A DNA stretch of 64,000 bases from Ashinkailepas kermadecensis (GCA_034440615.1 JAOTOM010004621.1:152001-216000), one strand, 5' to 3'. Positions 46,535 to 57,299 are shown, counted from the first letter of the stretch. A program made the numbers and translations. Notes: generated from the sequence alone by a model not told the origin.

Positions 46535-47162
46535 GGGTGCACGAGAAGTTGTCAACATCTCACTGGACACGAGAAGTTGTCAACATCTCACTGGACACGA
46601 GAAGTTGTCAACATCTCACTGGACACGAGAAGTTGTCAACATCTCACTGCACATGAGAAGTTGTCAACATCTCACTCGACTTGAGAAGTTGTCAACATCT
46701 CACTCGACTTGAGAAGTTGTCAACATCTCACTCGACTTGAGAAGTTGTCAACATCTCACTGGACATGAGAAGTTGTCAACATCTCACTCGACTTGAGAAG
46801 TTGTCAACATCTCACTGGACACGAGAAGTTGTCAACATCTCACTCGACTTGAGAAGTTGTCAACATCTCACTGGACACGAGAAGTTGTCAACATCTCACT
46901 CGACTTGAGAAGTTGTCAACATCTCACTCGACTTGAGAAGTTGTCAACATCTCACTCGACTTGAGAAGTTGTCAACATCTCACTCGACTTGAGAAGTTGT
47001 CAACATCTCACTGGACATGAGAAGTTGTCAACATCTCACTCGACTTGAGAAGTTGTCAACATCTCACTCGACTTGAGAAGTTGTCAACATCTCACTCGAC
47101 TTGAGAAGTTGTCAACATCTCACTGGACACGAGAAGTTGTCAACATCTCACTCGACTTGACG
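46535..47162. repeat. 28-bp minisatellite, about 22 copies, two variants
   Basis: Units of gagaagttgtcaacatctca followed by a variable tail: ctggacac, ctggacat, ctcgactt or ctgcacat. The tail types occur in a mixed order, with ctcgactt forming runs of three to four. The core contains GTTG-T-CAAC, a small palindrome in every unit. The invariant 20-bp part is strikingly conserved compared with the tail. Confidence 0.97.
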
Positions 47163-47514
47163 CCGTACTTGGTTAAGGTAGCAGATCAACAGGCCAGGTC
47201 ACATCCCCGCAATTCACGCCACGTGACACATGCAGTCACTCGCAAAGCTTGCGGTTTACTTCTTCCGTGTTCAGAATGGTAAAAACGTCGCTCAAATGAA
47301 CTTCAGGCATTATACACGCTAGATAAACTTTTGCCTAAAACTCATCCAAGGTAAATCTGATATAAATGCTCTCGACTGGCCTTGAGAAAGTCGTTGGTGG
47401 ATTAGCGTGGTCTGATAATATAAGCACGACATTTCAATTAACTGAGCACATTAATTGCAGTATTGCGAATAACATGTATGCTTTTTGAAAAGATGCTGAT
47501 ATTATTCGTACAAA
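47163..47514. other. no recognised gene
   Basis: AT-balanced spacer without recognised content. Confidence 0.5.
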
Positions 47515-47645
47515 AGACAACCTGACATGACCAGTCCAATGATAACCTGACATGACCGGTCAAATGATGACCTGACATGACCGGTCCAATGATGACCTGA
47601 CATGACCGGTCCAATGATGACCTGACATGACCGGTCCAATGATTT
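47515..47645. repeat. 25-bp minisatellite, five copies
   Basis: Units of cctgacatgaccggtccaat followed by gatga, 25 bp. Each full unit contains the palindrome GACCGGTC; the first unit has gaccagtc instead. Confidence 0.95.
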
Positions 47646-48188
47646 GCATCACACATCGGCAAGGGTGATTATCATGCCGAACGGTGGCTCGCTTCCGCGT
47701 GCTGGTGTCCATTGATCGTAGCAAAACCGCTGAATGGGGTGGGGGTGGGAGGATCACACGGTGGAGGATCATCGTCTCAAAACAAAAATGTAGGTGCGAA
47801 AGATGGTGTCACACAGACATGCCAGCTCTCATTCCCGGATTCGGAAGCGAAGATTTGCAGTCTGCAGATCCGGTCTCGGGAAATCTGTACCGAATCGATT
47901 CCTCAATTAAAGTGCCTCCCATTAGTTTCCTCTGGGAGCCCGTCTGGGAACTTGTGCACCGTAACGTCCACCGCCCGCCGCAGTTTCCACTGGGCGTTTA
48001 GTTCCGTGAGAAAGCGTTCACTTTCATATTGTCTGACCGCTGCAGGCAGAGGCAAGACCAATCACCAATGGGCTCCTAATAGATATCCGTTTTGAGACAA
48101 TCAGGATTGCTTACGCTTATGTCGACGCTAATGTGCGCTTAGTAACAGGCTGGCATGGCGAGAAAGAATTGGGTTAGTAGACAATACC
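47646..48188. other. no recognised gene; overlapping plus-strand frames
   Basis: Frames at 47684-48001 and 47712-48095 overlap on the plus strand. Codon-like composition is seen at 47820-48000 (ALIPGFGSEDLQSADPVSG), but I do not recognise a family and there is no supporting splice context. Confidence 0.4.
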
Positions 48189-48430
48189 AATGGCTTACCT
48201 AGGATTTGCATCGGGGGTGGGGGGGGGGGGGGGCAACGGATTTGGAGGAAGCCCACCTACCCACGGTGTTAAAAGTCCCCGAGTTCCAACAACCGTTTGT
48301 TGAAAAGGGCCTACTTGTATTTTATTTTCTTAGTTAAAATAATTGGTGACCATTTTTATTTTCCTGTGGTGGAAGAGATAGACATCATCATTTCTAAGTC
48401 ACCGCATTTCAACCACTCCCCCTGTGAAAG
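48189..48430 (+). repeat. dispersed repeat C, copy 2
   Basis: Second copy of the repeat at 45324-45540, with a longer G-run (48217-48233) after gcatcggggg. See copy 1 for shared words. Confidence 0.75.
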
Positions 48431-48990
48431 TTTTTCTTCTTCTAGTATCTCCTGATAAGTCAGCTCACACTGTCGACAATACACTTGAGCGAATCACTTA
48501 AAAATGTTAAATTTTCCTATTTCACGTATTTTAGTTCATAGCGCCCGGCTATCACCACGACAACATTCGTGCACACGTTCACATTGCGCATTCGACGCAT
48601 TCGTCACACTTCGTGCGATTCTGCCGCTTCTGCTAGGCCTCCTACGTTTTGGTAATTGATGCTACATAACAGTCATGTGCCATATTTGACGTCATGGAAT
48701 ACTTTGTATCGGGGTTCGTTGGGAAAATTCGATAAATTCAATTCGATTATGGTTTCTTTTCCTCCCACATTATCTGGTGGTAAAGAAATCCGGATACGCC
48801 GCTTAGCTTTGATGCATCTCATCTCGTTGATTAAAAATGCTTTCGAATTGGCTACCGAACCGCCTTATTCGTTGCGCCGTTGCGCCTTTATTCGTCTACT
48901 TATGTGCCTTTGGGTCCCAGCGCATTTTTGGTTCAGGGCCCGGCACGTTTTTGAGACCTCCTCACCTTCTAGGTTTTTGGTAGCCCTATA
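48431..48990. other. no recognised gene
   Basis: AT-rich, nothing recognised; the degenerate phrase repeat begins to emerge toward the right end. Confidence 0.5.
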
Positions 48991-49935
48991 GTAATTTCGA
49001 GGATCGGCACGTGTTTGAAGGCCCCGATGTGTATATTTAGTGCCTGACGCGCCTCATGTTAGTACCACATCGCTTTTTGGTTGGCGCCATAGCCTGTTTG
49101 TGAGGCTCTCATGCTGTCTTTGCGGCCCTGGTGTGTTTTTAGAGCAGCTAGTGTGTTTTTGAGAGCTCTCGGTGCGCTTATGTATGGCCCTAGCTCATGT
49201 TTCAAGGCAATGCCGTTATTTTAAAAGACCGAGTGCTCTTTGGAAGGTTCCGGTGCATTTTCGGCCTCCCGTTATGCTTTTAGGACTCCACTGTGCTTAC
49301 TTGATGACCAATGCGAATGGTTGTGCACCAGCGTTATTTTTTTGGCTTTGGCCAGATTTCTGGGGGTCCCAAAGCGATTTCTTCGGCCCAGGCACGTGGT
49401 TCAGAGGATCCGACGAGAATATTCCTGACTCGACGCGAATTTTGTGACCTCTTCTGAAGTTTTCGAATGCCTGACTCCAGCGTATTTTTTTTCGATCCCC
49501 TTGCGTCATATTTGTGTACCATGCCGATAATATTGGAACCCTGCTACGTTTTGTTCGGGGTCCTATGTGATTTTTGATGTTTCTGAAGCGGTTTTCTGGT
49601 CCCGGACATTTATTTTTCAGAATCTCTTCTTATTCTTCTAGAGTCCCCGGCTTTACTTTTTTAGAGTCCTGATACCATTTTGGCGCCACGCCATGTTTAT
49701 TTGGCACCTTACACGAATTTGTGTGGGCCCAATCAGTTTTTGTGGGCCAGGCACGTTTTTTGGGCCCCGGCGCGAGTTCTCGGGGTCAGTTGTACTTAGC
49801 TGGGGTCCAAACGCGAATTGTGGAGGGTCCCGACGGTAATTGTGGGGTCCCAGCACGATTCTGTGGGGCCTCGGTGCGAGTTTTCGGGACCCCACTGTAT
49901 TTACTTGGCCCCACGCGAAGTTGTTGGGACTAAAT
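48900..49935. repeat. degenerate phrase-like repeat of about 30-34 bp
   Basis: Successive phrases have a T-run followed by a GG(G)CCC/GGTCCC word and a GCG/ACG-containing word, for example ttttttgggccccggcgcga, attgtggggtcccagcacga and tgtggggcctcggtgcga. Spacing is about 30-34 bp and individual copies differ at many sites. It resembles the 26.1-27.8 kb region in logic (a GGxCCC word at regular intervals) but not in sequence between the words. Confidence 0.75.
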
Positions 49936-50248
49936 TCCGATACGTTTTATGAGTTGACTGAATTAAGTTAGTGTAAATGGGGTGATCGTACCTTCGGCTC
50001 CACTGAAGTCACAGCGCGCTTTTCGCAGCGCACCTGCTCAGTCCAAGGAATGGGTTCGATGTGTGATCCTGAGCTCATCGATGCCGCACATACCCATTAG
50101 CTGCTCGCGTGTACCGTGCCTCGAACGTTTCGCAATTAGATGCGTGCACCACAGTCAATAATAAAAACCATAGAGGCCTATCTGTGGTTACCAAGTGCTG
50201 CGGGCCTCGTACTTGTGGGTGCGGGATCCTGTGTGTTCGTGACCGTAC
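49936..50248. other. probable intron downstream of the DPP4-like exon
   Basis: On the minus strand this lies immediately 3' of the donor at 50248-50247. No second exon was recognised. Confidence 0.5.
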
Positions 50249-50418
50249 CTGCGGATACCGGATCCAGTAGACGGCCGGGTACTTGGACTCGACGTCAGGT
50301 CCGGGCTGGTAGTAGGTGACCGGCGTGGGGGTCACACCCGTGTCGTTGAACGTGGCGTATGCCATCCAGTCGCCACGCTTGTTGAACCACATAGCCACAT
50401 TGCTGCTCAGGATCTCCT
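50249..50418 (-). CDS. single exon of a dipeptidyl-peptidase-4-like (S9B) protein
   Basis: This 170-nt exon lies between an acceptor ...TGTTACAG (AG at 50420-50419) and a donor CAG|GTACGG (GT at 50248-50247). It encodes 56 codons plus two leading bases: EILSSNVAMWFNKRGDWMAY, then ATFNDTGV, ..PVTYY.. and YPAVYWIRYPQ. The pattern SSxxAxWxxxxGxxxAYAxFNDTxV ... YP..V.IRYP is characteristic of the beta-propeller part of DPP4-type proteins, just after their double-Glu motif. The leading AG would complete a Glu codon with a G from the previous exon, so the motif would straddle the splice junction; that is inference. In active members the propeller helps place the N-terminus of peptides so that X-Pro dipeptides are cut off; the Ser/Asp/His triad lies in later exons not found here. 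Some relatives (DPP6/DPP10) are inactive, so activity is unknown. The reading frame is intact and composition is GC-rich as in real exons. Confidence 0.85.
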
Positions 50419-52084
50419 CTGTAACAGAAGTAGCGCGCGGTTATTTTGTGACCACAGATAGCTAGTTAAGGTCATACGAGGGTCGGTTACCCTCGCTCGT
50501 CGTGTCATTCAGCCGCTTACTCCGGGAGGTGAGGGGGTATCATCGGGCTCATCATCATCAGCAGCAGCAGAAGCATCAGCATCATCATCATCACTACCAT
50601 CATCATCACTACCATCATCACAATCATCATAATCATCACCGTCGTTTTTCCTGATTTACGCTATCTTCATGCTTCCCAACATTGCCAATGGTGTTCACGG
50701 TTCTCCTTTCTCGGCATACGAAGCGGTGTCGGCCAAATCCGTGGAAGGGAAAGCAGCGGTACGGGCTGGTGGCGCACGGCAGCCACGTGAGAGGAATCGG
50801 ACATCGAGACTGAACACTGAGAATGTCCCAGCCGGTGCAATTGATAATTCATCGGTTGAATATTGGGCCGTTGAACGCAAGGACTGCGAACAGCAGTGCA
50901 TGCTCCAGTGGAATGGACCAGTCAGAGGGTCGGCCAGCAAGCTTCCCCTCATCTCGATATCAGCAGAACCTAGCAGCGAATCAATTTGAGCAAATTGTCC
51001 TTAAGTCATATGTTTCATAACATACTTGAAGAAATAGTGTAGTAACGTGGCACAGCGAGTTTCCGAACCAACAGCGTCGAACAATGATGAGACATAAACT
51101 GACCGAAATCGTGTAATACACCAGACACAGGCGTCGTGACAGAATCCAGCGGTGTCGGATCAACAGGGGAGGTGTATCACATTCGTATGTAGCCTTTCCT
51201 CCACCTAAGCACGCCGTGCGAAACTCAATGACAAAAATTAGAACACCCAAACGGAAAAATCAGACACAAACAGCAGACAGAGCTGTATATACAGTAACAT
51301 AGAACAGACAACGCCAAAACTGACTGGCCTCATTGAACTGTCTGCTCCCAATGGCTACACACCGCACCAGATCATCTCCAGAGAACGTCTGTCATAAGGA
51401 CGACATCTCCATCGGCGACTGCCGCCATTCAGCGAAATATTGTGACCGTTCGGATGGGAAATTAGTCAAGCGGCATCGCCAAGATATATCTACGTATCAG
51501 CGCGCCGGAAGGCGTGGCCCAATAATTGAGCGAGATAATGTGTGGACGCGGCGTTCAGAAGTGGCTCGCCCACCGTGCTTCACTCCACAGCTAGGATGAC
51601 TTATGGCTCGATCAGCACAGACGGCTGATTTTCTTCCTCTCTCTCTCTCTCTCTCTCTCGCGCTCTCTCTCTCTCTTTTGGCAATGCTTAGCAACCTGGG
51701 AGCGGGTAGAGGAGGTGAAGGGGCGAATGAAGATAACGCACTTTACAAAATTTAACATTCGTATGTTTGCCGAATTTTGCCGTGATTATATATTCGGACT
51801 GTACAGAATGGCCGCAATAACTCACCAGCTTCCTGGCGAGAAGGCTGTCTCTGCTTTACGAGAGCATCCCAGTGTCGACTGAGGCAATAACATCAGGTAA
51901 TAACAACAGGTAATGACACCAGGCGACCAATGCACCATTAGTGGCCCGCTACTGCTGACAGCCTCTCCACGTAACGACGCATCCCAGTGTCGACTGAGGC
52001 AATAACATCAGGCAATAAGAAGAGGCGAGTGATGCACGATTAGTGGGCCGTCACTGCTGACAGCCTCTCTACGTGACAACATAA
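50419..52084. other. no recognised gene; microsatellites and a 117-bp duplication
   Basis: Contains a (CAT/ATC)n tract at about 50555-50640, a (CT)n at 51634-51680 and a tandem duplication of about 117 bp: gcatcccagtgtcgactgag at about 51867 and again at about 51980, each followed by gcaataacatcagg and agcctctc. The earlier exon of the DPP4-like gene should lie somewhere upstream on the minus strand (at higher coordinates), but I could not find it. Confidence 0.6.
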
Positions 52085-52475
52085 GCCAGACTGGGTAGCG
52101 GCGTATGTCAGACTGGATACCGACCTACCCCAGACTTGGTAGCGGCATATGTCAGACTGGATACCGACGTACGCCAGACTGGGTAGTGGCGTATGTCAGA
52201 CTGAGTAGTGGCGTTTGTCAGACTGGGTACAGACGTATGCCAAACTGGGTAGCGGCGAATGCCAGTCTGGATACCGACATACGCCAGACTGGGTAGCGGC
52301 GTATGTCCGACTGGGTACCGACCTACGCCAGACTTGGTAGCGGCATATGTCAGACTGGATACCGACATACGCCAGACTGGGTAGTGGCGTATGTCAGACT
52401 GGGCACCAACCTACGCCAGATTGGGTAACAACGTATGTCAGACTGGATACCGATATATGCCAGACTGGGTCGTTT
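52085..52475. repeat. 22/44-bp minisatellite (array D1)
   Basis: Units alternate between gccagactgggtagcggcgt and tcagactggataccgacata, making a 44-bp dimer with many substitutions. It is related to the array at 56495-56890 in the same orientation (cagacttggtagcggcgctt, ctggctactgacatatgcc). Confidence 0.93.
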
Positions 52476-52779
52476 GGTGTCAGACGCAATGGTAATGCGG
52501 ACATCGGGGATCTCCAGTTAAACAAATAAACCGGTAGGTTCAGGATGCCATTCAAGAACTCTAAATGATGCGTCCGCAACAAGCACGCCCGGATGCTCAC
52601 TAGTACGTGCGCAAAGAATGTAGCTACAACCGATGAGACTATGTCTCCATGAAATATGATGCGAAGTGTATTTATTAAAGTTAACTTGCCTTCAGATTTC
52701 AACTCCATTGCCACTTACACTGATATATTGCACATATTGCTACATTGCGAATAATCTTCTGCCATTCATCCACCATAGC
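52476..52779. other. spacer, nothing recognised
   Basis: Single-copy-looking DNA between two arrays; no feature seen. Confidence 0.5.
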
Positions 52780-53225
52780 GGCGGACCGCCGGCAGCGGCG
52801 TCCGCGTCTCGCCGCCGGCAGCGGCGTCCGCGTCTCGCCGCCGGCAGCGGCGTCTCGCCGCCGGCAGCGGCGTCCGCGTCTCGCCGCCGACAGCGGCGTC
52901 CGCGTCTCGCCGCCGACAGCGGCGTCCGCGTCTCGCCGCCGGCAGCGGCGTCCGCGTCTCGCCGCCGGCAGCGGCGTCCGCGTCTCGCCGCCGACAGCGG
53001 CGTCCGCGTCTCGCCGCCGACAGCGGCGTCCGCGTCTGCCGCCGACAGCGGCGTCCGCGTTCGGCCGGCAGCGGCGTCCGCGTCTCGCCGCCGGAGGGCG
53101 TCCGCGTCTCGCGCCGGCAGCGGCGTCCGCGTCTCGCCGCCGACAGCGGCGTCCGCGTCTCGCCGCCGGCAGCGGCTCGCCGCCCGCCGCCGGCAGCGGC
53201 TCGCGCCGGCAGCGGCGTCCGTTCC
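52780..53225. repeat. GC-rich 24-bp minisatellite
   Basis: Units of gccggcagcggcgtccgcgt followed by ctcg, 24 bp, about 18 copies. The main variant is ggcagc versus gacagc. The array is exceptionally dense in CpG, about six per unit. Shortened units cluster at 53030-53220. Arg/Ala/Ser-rich frames on both strands arise from the 24-bp (8-codon) period and are not genes. Confidence 0.97.
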
Positions 53226-53590
53226 GCCGCAACGGGTAATCGAGGCTCCAACGCCAAAGTTACAGGCATATTTTCAAATTTGAAAAGCCAGGCGATGCGT
53301 CTGGCATGATTACTGCCACCATTGGGGCTGAGGCTGACAGGTTCTCTCGATATTCTTTACGAACATTACGCTCATGGGCGTTGAATGGAAAAAATGCATC
53401 TTCAACCGTGAATTTTCCCTACAAGATTTCGGCATGGCAGAGCCGATATTACTCGGTATTGATCAAGGCCGGAACTATATTTGCCTTGCCGCCGCACGGC
53501 GGCTATACGGCGACATTTGTCGCATCTGAGCAACAAATGTCGACACTTGACACGTATCGAGACATGCCAGAACCTCAATAATGCCTGGAA
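53226..53590. other. no recognised gene; plus frame of 91 codons
   Basis: The frame 53306-53581 starts MITATIGAEADRFSRYSLRT. It has no recognisable domain and overlaps a minus frame. Not called as a gene. Confidence 0.35.
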
Positions 53591-54115
53591 GCTGTATGCC
53601 AAAATGTGAAAAATGACAGGGTTAGATATCTATTTTAAAAAAAAGGTCAAGTATGGCATCAGAAGGCAGGCAGCTGATCTTATGCCGGTTCATTTCAGAC
53701 CATTGGAAATGCATTCACTAATGTAGAACATCTGATATATAACTTAATGAATACAAGGTGACCATGGGACACAAATCTTGGAATTGGGTGCAAAAAATGA
53801 CAGAGTTAAGACTGCATGGGAGCAATTCAAAGTGACATCGAAATGTAGCATATTAGATTTTCGTTTAGTTAAGAACATTGGAAATTGTCAGCACATTACA
53901 TGGAAGCGGTATGCTGCATTTTATTACAAATTGAGTGGCAAATGGCTTCCATTTATCTTTGAGGGCAAAGTGATAGAGTGAAATAATTTGATAACAAAAC
54001 GAACTACACATCATAAGAGAGCATGTTTAGATGTTGTTCAAATTTGACCATTGGAAATTATTTGCACCTCCTGTAGAAACTAGACTATGACATTAATCAT
54101 AGCAAGACAACTCTG
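53591..54115. repeat. old tandem repeat of about 174 bp, three copies
   Basis: The word cattggaaat lies at 53701, 53876 and 54049 (spacing 175 and 173). Upstream in each copy is a related block: aaaatgacagggttag at 53610, aaaaatgacagagttaag at 53795 and caaagtgatagagtgaa at 53966. The copies are strongly diverged otherwise, as expected of an old satellite remnant. Confidence 0.75.
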
Positions 54116-54460
54116 ATGGTGTTCCTTCACACATGGCTGTAACCACGGTTTCGAAATTGGGGGGGGACAAACCAGGGACGCGTTAAGTTTGGACAAGATA
54201 GAGGGGTACCACCACCCCAAAAATAAATCCTTGGATTTCAGCCACTTCTTTTTCAATGTCTGGTTATGAAATTTGGCATTGTTAAAAATGATATTTTGTG
54301 GACAAAAATGGTTAAATTTGCAGTATTAGGTGTTCTTTTTATTCAGCATACCATGTTTATGAAGGTGACTAAGATGATGGGACCACTTATTTTCTGCGGA
54401 AATGAAGAAAAAAAGAAGAAATTTTGTCATATTTTTTTTCTCCAATTTCGAATTTTAAAG
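54116..54460. other. no gene; GGGGGGACAAA-type repeat end
   Basis: The phrase gctgtaaccacggtttcgaa followed by a G-run at 54161 recalls, in part inverted, the 56318-56432 segment (gtggttacacccatg). Probably fragments of a dispersed repeat. Otherwise AT-rich. Confidence 0.4.
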
Positions 54461-54770
54461 AAACTAACCTAACCTAGCCTAACAAAACCTAACATTTGTT
54501 TGCTTTATGGAGGCAAATGCGTGTAAAAGCTGTGCTTGTTACCACCTTAAAGCACCATAATACTTCCAAACATTTTTCACAAAAAGCTTCAAGCAAAAAT
54601 GGATTGGTTTTCTTGAAAAGCAACTTAGGCTATGTTAGGTTAGGCTGGATTATATTTCTTTTTAAGGTTGAGAATTTTCAGAAAATAAGTTGCTTGACAT
54701 TTTTCTTATTTTTTAAATATTTTTATTCTCCAAAAATAGGCTAGGCTAGGTTAGGTTAGGTTATGTTGCA
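54461..54770. repeat. interstitial CCTAA ... TTAGG inverted pair
   Basis: Left: actaacctaacctagcctaa at about 54464, followed by acctaaca. Right: gctaggctaggttaggttag at about 54740, followed by gttatg; a further ggctatgttaggttaggctg lies at 54627. The left run is on the C-rich strand and the right runs are on the G-rich strand, so they face each other as an inverted pair around an AT-rich core. TTAGG is the usual arthropod telomere unit, but such short runs are also common inside arthropod genomes. Confidence 0.8.
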
Positions 54771-54789
54771 TTTTATGGTATTTTTAGCA

Positions 54790-55760
54790 TTTCAATCATG
54801 GGCTATTGCTTGATTCCAGATGTGGGTAGGTTAGGGCGACGAAAAAATACGAGGCGACCAACAAAAATAGATTTGACCTTTGACCTTTGAAATTAGTTCG
54901 ATTTCGTAGCATTATAATACGGCACAAGCCACGCCAAATGACACACAATTGATGCAAATTGAACCCATAGCGACGAATCGCGAGGACATCGAAAAATTCA
55001 AACTAGCCTTTGACCTTGAGGTTTGACCTTGATATATCCCGCTTTCAAATTGTTACTCGATGGTTCACCATGGGCTATCGCTTGATAGTAGATCTGGGTA
55101 GGCTTGAGCGAAAACCGAAAACAAATTTGAAGTGAACGAAGAGATCAGCTTGAATGTTGGCCCGTCGAGATGATTTCGAATTATTAACTTTCTGATACAT
55201 CACAACAAGCGACGTCGAATGACATCGATTTTCTGCAAATTGAAGCCATAGCGACGAGACACGAGGTCAATGAAGAACTCAATCAAATCTTTTACCTTGA
55301 CATGTCCCGGTTTGAAATGTTACTCGAGTGTTCACCACTGGTTATTGCTTAATGCCAGATTTGGATGGGTTTGAGCGAAAACGAAAGAACATTGAGCGGA
55401 CCGGATGATCAGCTTGGCCTTTGCCCTTGAAAAATAACTCGATTGCTTAGCGTTCTGATACCGCATAACAAGCCACGTCGAATGACGCCCATTTGATGGA
55501 AATTGAAGCGATAGCAACCGAACCTCGCGTTCGGTCGATATCGCTTCAATATCGCCATCTAATAAATCAAGCTAACCTTTGACCTAGAAGTTTGTACTTG
55601 ACATGTACCGGTTTGAAATCTTACACGATGGTTCACCACAGGCTATTGCTTGATACCAGATTTGGGCAGGTTTGGGTGAAAACGGAAAACAATGGGAGGC
55701 AACAGAAGAAACCGGTTTGCGTTGGACCTTGACCGTTAAGGTGGTAATGTGAGACCTATG
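54790..55760. repeat. 270-300-bp tandem repeat, about four copies
   Basis: The phrase ggctattgcttgataccaga returns at 54801, 55073, 55340 and 55641 with substitutions. Other shared blocks are cggtttgaaat...ttac, gatggttcacca, cacaacaagc and gaagccatagcgacga. Each copy has tttgacctt words; at about 54877 they form TGACCT-T-TGACCT. A 49-bp hairpin (55502-55550) lies in the third copy. Confidence 0.85.
55502..55550. repeat. 49-bp hairpin
   Basis: Perfect 12-nt outer arms ATTGAAGCGATA / TATCGCTTCAAT and perfect 7-nt inner arms ACCGAAC / GTTCGGT around a ctcgc loop, separated by a 3-nt bulge on each side. It sits in a satellite copy where the other copies lack it, so it looks like a local inverted duplication. 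Confidence 0.9.
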
Positions 55761-56317
55761 TAGCTGCTTCCAGTGTGTTCAGTGCAAGTATAAGCATTTA
55801 TGGTAATTGATTCAAACGATCATGAACCCGTCGCTGAATGCCGATGCCAATACAAATACGCTTCTGGCGAACACGTCGCTGAATACGAACACGAATACGA
55901 CGTTAACTTCACGTACTTGCTTAAGGCTGCCCATGACTCCCCTCCATGATCGCGAAGACACCCTGGGGCACCCAGAGTCACGTTTGTTCAAGATATATCA
56001 ATATATGCGCAGGGGAATGCAACCTAAGACTATAATAAAGCCTTGCGATAATACAAACTTGTTGCCTGGCAAAGCACGATTTTCCACCGAAGCGAAAACA
56101 CAAGATGGCCAAGTTTCATGTTATTCAAGAATGGCCTGGAAGCAGAAATTTCTATCGTTTGTTGATTTACCATTCGGAGATTTTGTGACAACAGATAGCC
56201 TGTGAAGCCTGTTGATTGGCTTGATCGGTTTCTAGTATTTTTGGTGATTCTCTTGCATATATATTTTCACTTGATAAATGAGTAAGTATAATTGTGCGGC
56301 GATCATACTCAGGTGGC
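55761..56317. other. no recognised gene
   Basis: The plus frame 55807-56205 (132 codons) includes a local repeat (aatacg/aacacg words, NTNTLLANTSLNTNTNT) and has no family match. Low confidence for coding. Confidence 0.4.
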
Positions 56318-56432
56318 TGAGGCTTGGGGGGGGGGGGGACACGGAAAAAATTGAAGGGGACAAATCGTCACTTTAAAAAATTGGGGGGGGTGACATGTCC
56401 CCCAAGCCCCCCCAGTGGTTACACCCATGCCT
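56318..56432. repeat. G-run/C-run inverted repeat fragment
   Basis: gaggcttggggggg at 56319 faces cccccaagcccccccagtgg at 56399, forming an imperfect inverted repeat around an A/T core with another G-run. Probably a small MITE-like unit. Confidence 0.6.
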
Positions 56433-56494
56433 TCACAAACCCACCACGAGAGTGGCGCCACCGGTACAACGTCCGCTCATGACGCCTAACGTAC

Positions 56495-56890
56495 CGACAT
56501 ATGCCAGACTTGGTAGCGGCGCTTGTCATACTGGCTACTGACATATGCCAGACTTGGGAGCGGCGTATGTCAGGCTGGGTACCGACATATGTCGTACTGG
56601 AGAACCACATATGTACGAATTGGAAACGACATGTCACAGTGGGTGACGACATCTACCAGACAATATGTTAGACTAGTAGCAATATGTCAGACTAAGAAAC
56701 GGCATGTCATACTGGGTGACGGTATTTATCAGACTGGCAACAATATGTCAGACTGGGTAACAATGCTAAATTGGGAACGAAATTCGTCATGTTAACTGTG
56801 TATGTCTGACTGGGTAGCAACATATGTGAGGCTGTTAATGTCATGTGTCAGATTGGATAATGTCACCTGTCAGAATAGGTAAGGGCAGAT
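56495..56890. repeat. 22/44-bp minisatellite, diverged relative (array D2)
   Basis: Related to array D1 (52085-52475): tatgccagacttggtagcgg and gtcaggctgggtaccgacat words occur at its left end. The right half decays to cagactgggtaacaatg and similar. About 4 kb separates D1 and D2. Confidence 0.85.
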
Positions 56891-57299
56891 GTTCGGCTGC
56901 GTAGTCAGTTCCTCAAGGCGGAGTCATTTGTACTCGGATCATCCCCGCACCTGCATCAGGTCATCAGGTCTGTTCTCACCACCAAACTATGCCTGTTCCC
57001 ACTGCTGAACGACGCCTCATCCTCCACAGGACCACACCAAATTCCATCACTAACAATGCCATCTCTCCATCGCTGGACCACATCCAACCTCACTATCGAG
57101 CCGGGCCGTAATCTCATCACTGAACCACTCCGATCTCAGCACAGAATCCAGCGGGGAACTTCATCCCATTTCGCAACCGAACCACTATTCCCTATCGTCC
57201 CAGCCCCATCACAAAACTTCATTCAATGTCAGTACCAAACAATGCGCTGTTCCCATCGCTCAACCATACCGGCCCGACCTCAACAATAAATCACGCCTC
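56891..57299. other. C-rich spacer, nothing recognised
   Basis: A C-rich plus strand with loose repeated words (aaccactccgatct / aaccactattccc; ccatcgct at 57067 and 57254). It could be a decayed edge of the following array. Confidence 0.45.

Noticed and set aside
46535..47162. CRISPR-like repeat plus variable part
   Set aside because: The 8-bp variable tail has only about four forms, far too short and too few for spacers.
53306..53581. 91-codon plus frame as a gene
   Set aside because: No recognised domain; overlapped by a minus frame; immediately follows a minisatellite.
54461..54770. True telomere end or recent telomere fusion
   Set aside because: Runs are only two to four units long, imperfect and surrounded by ordinary DNA.
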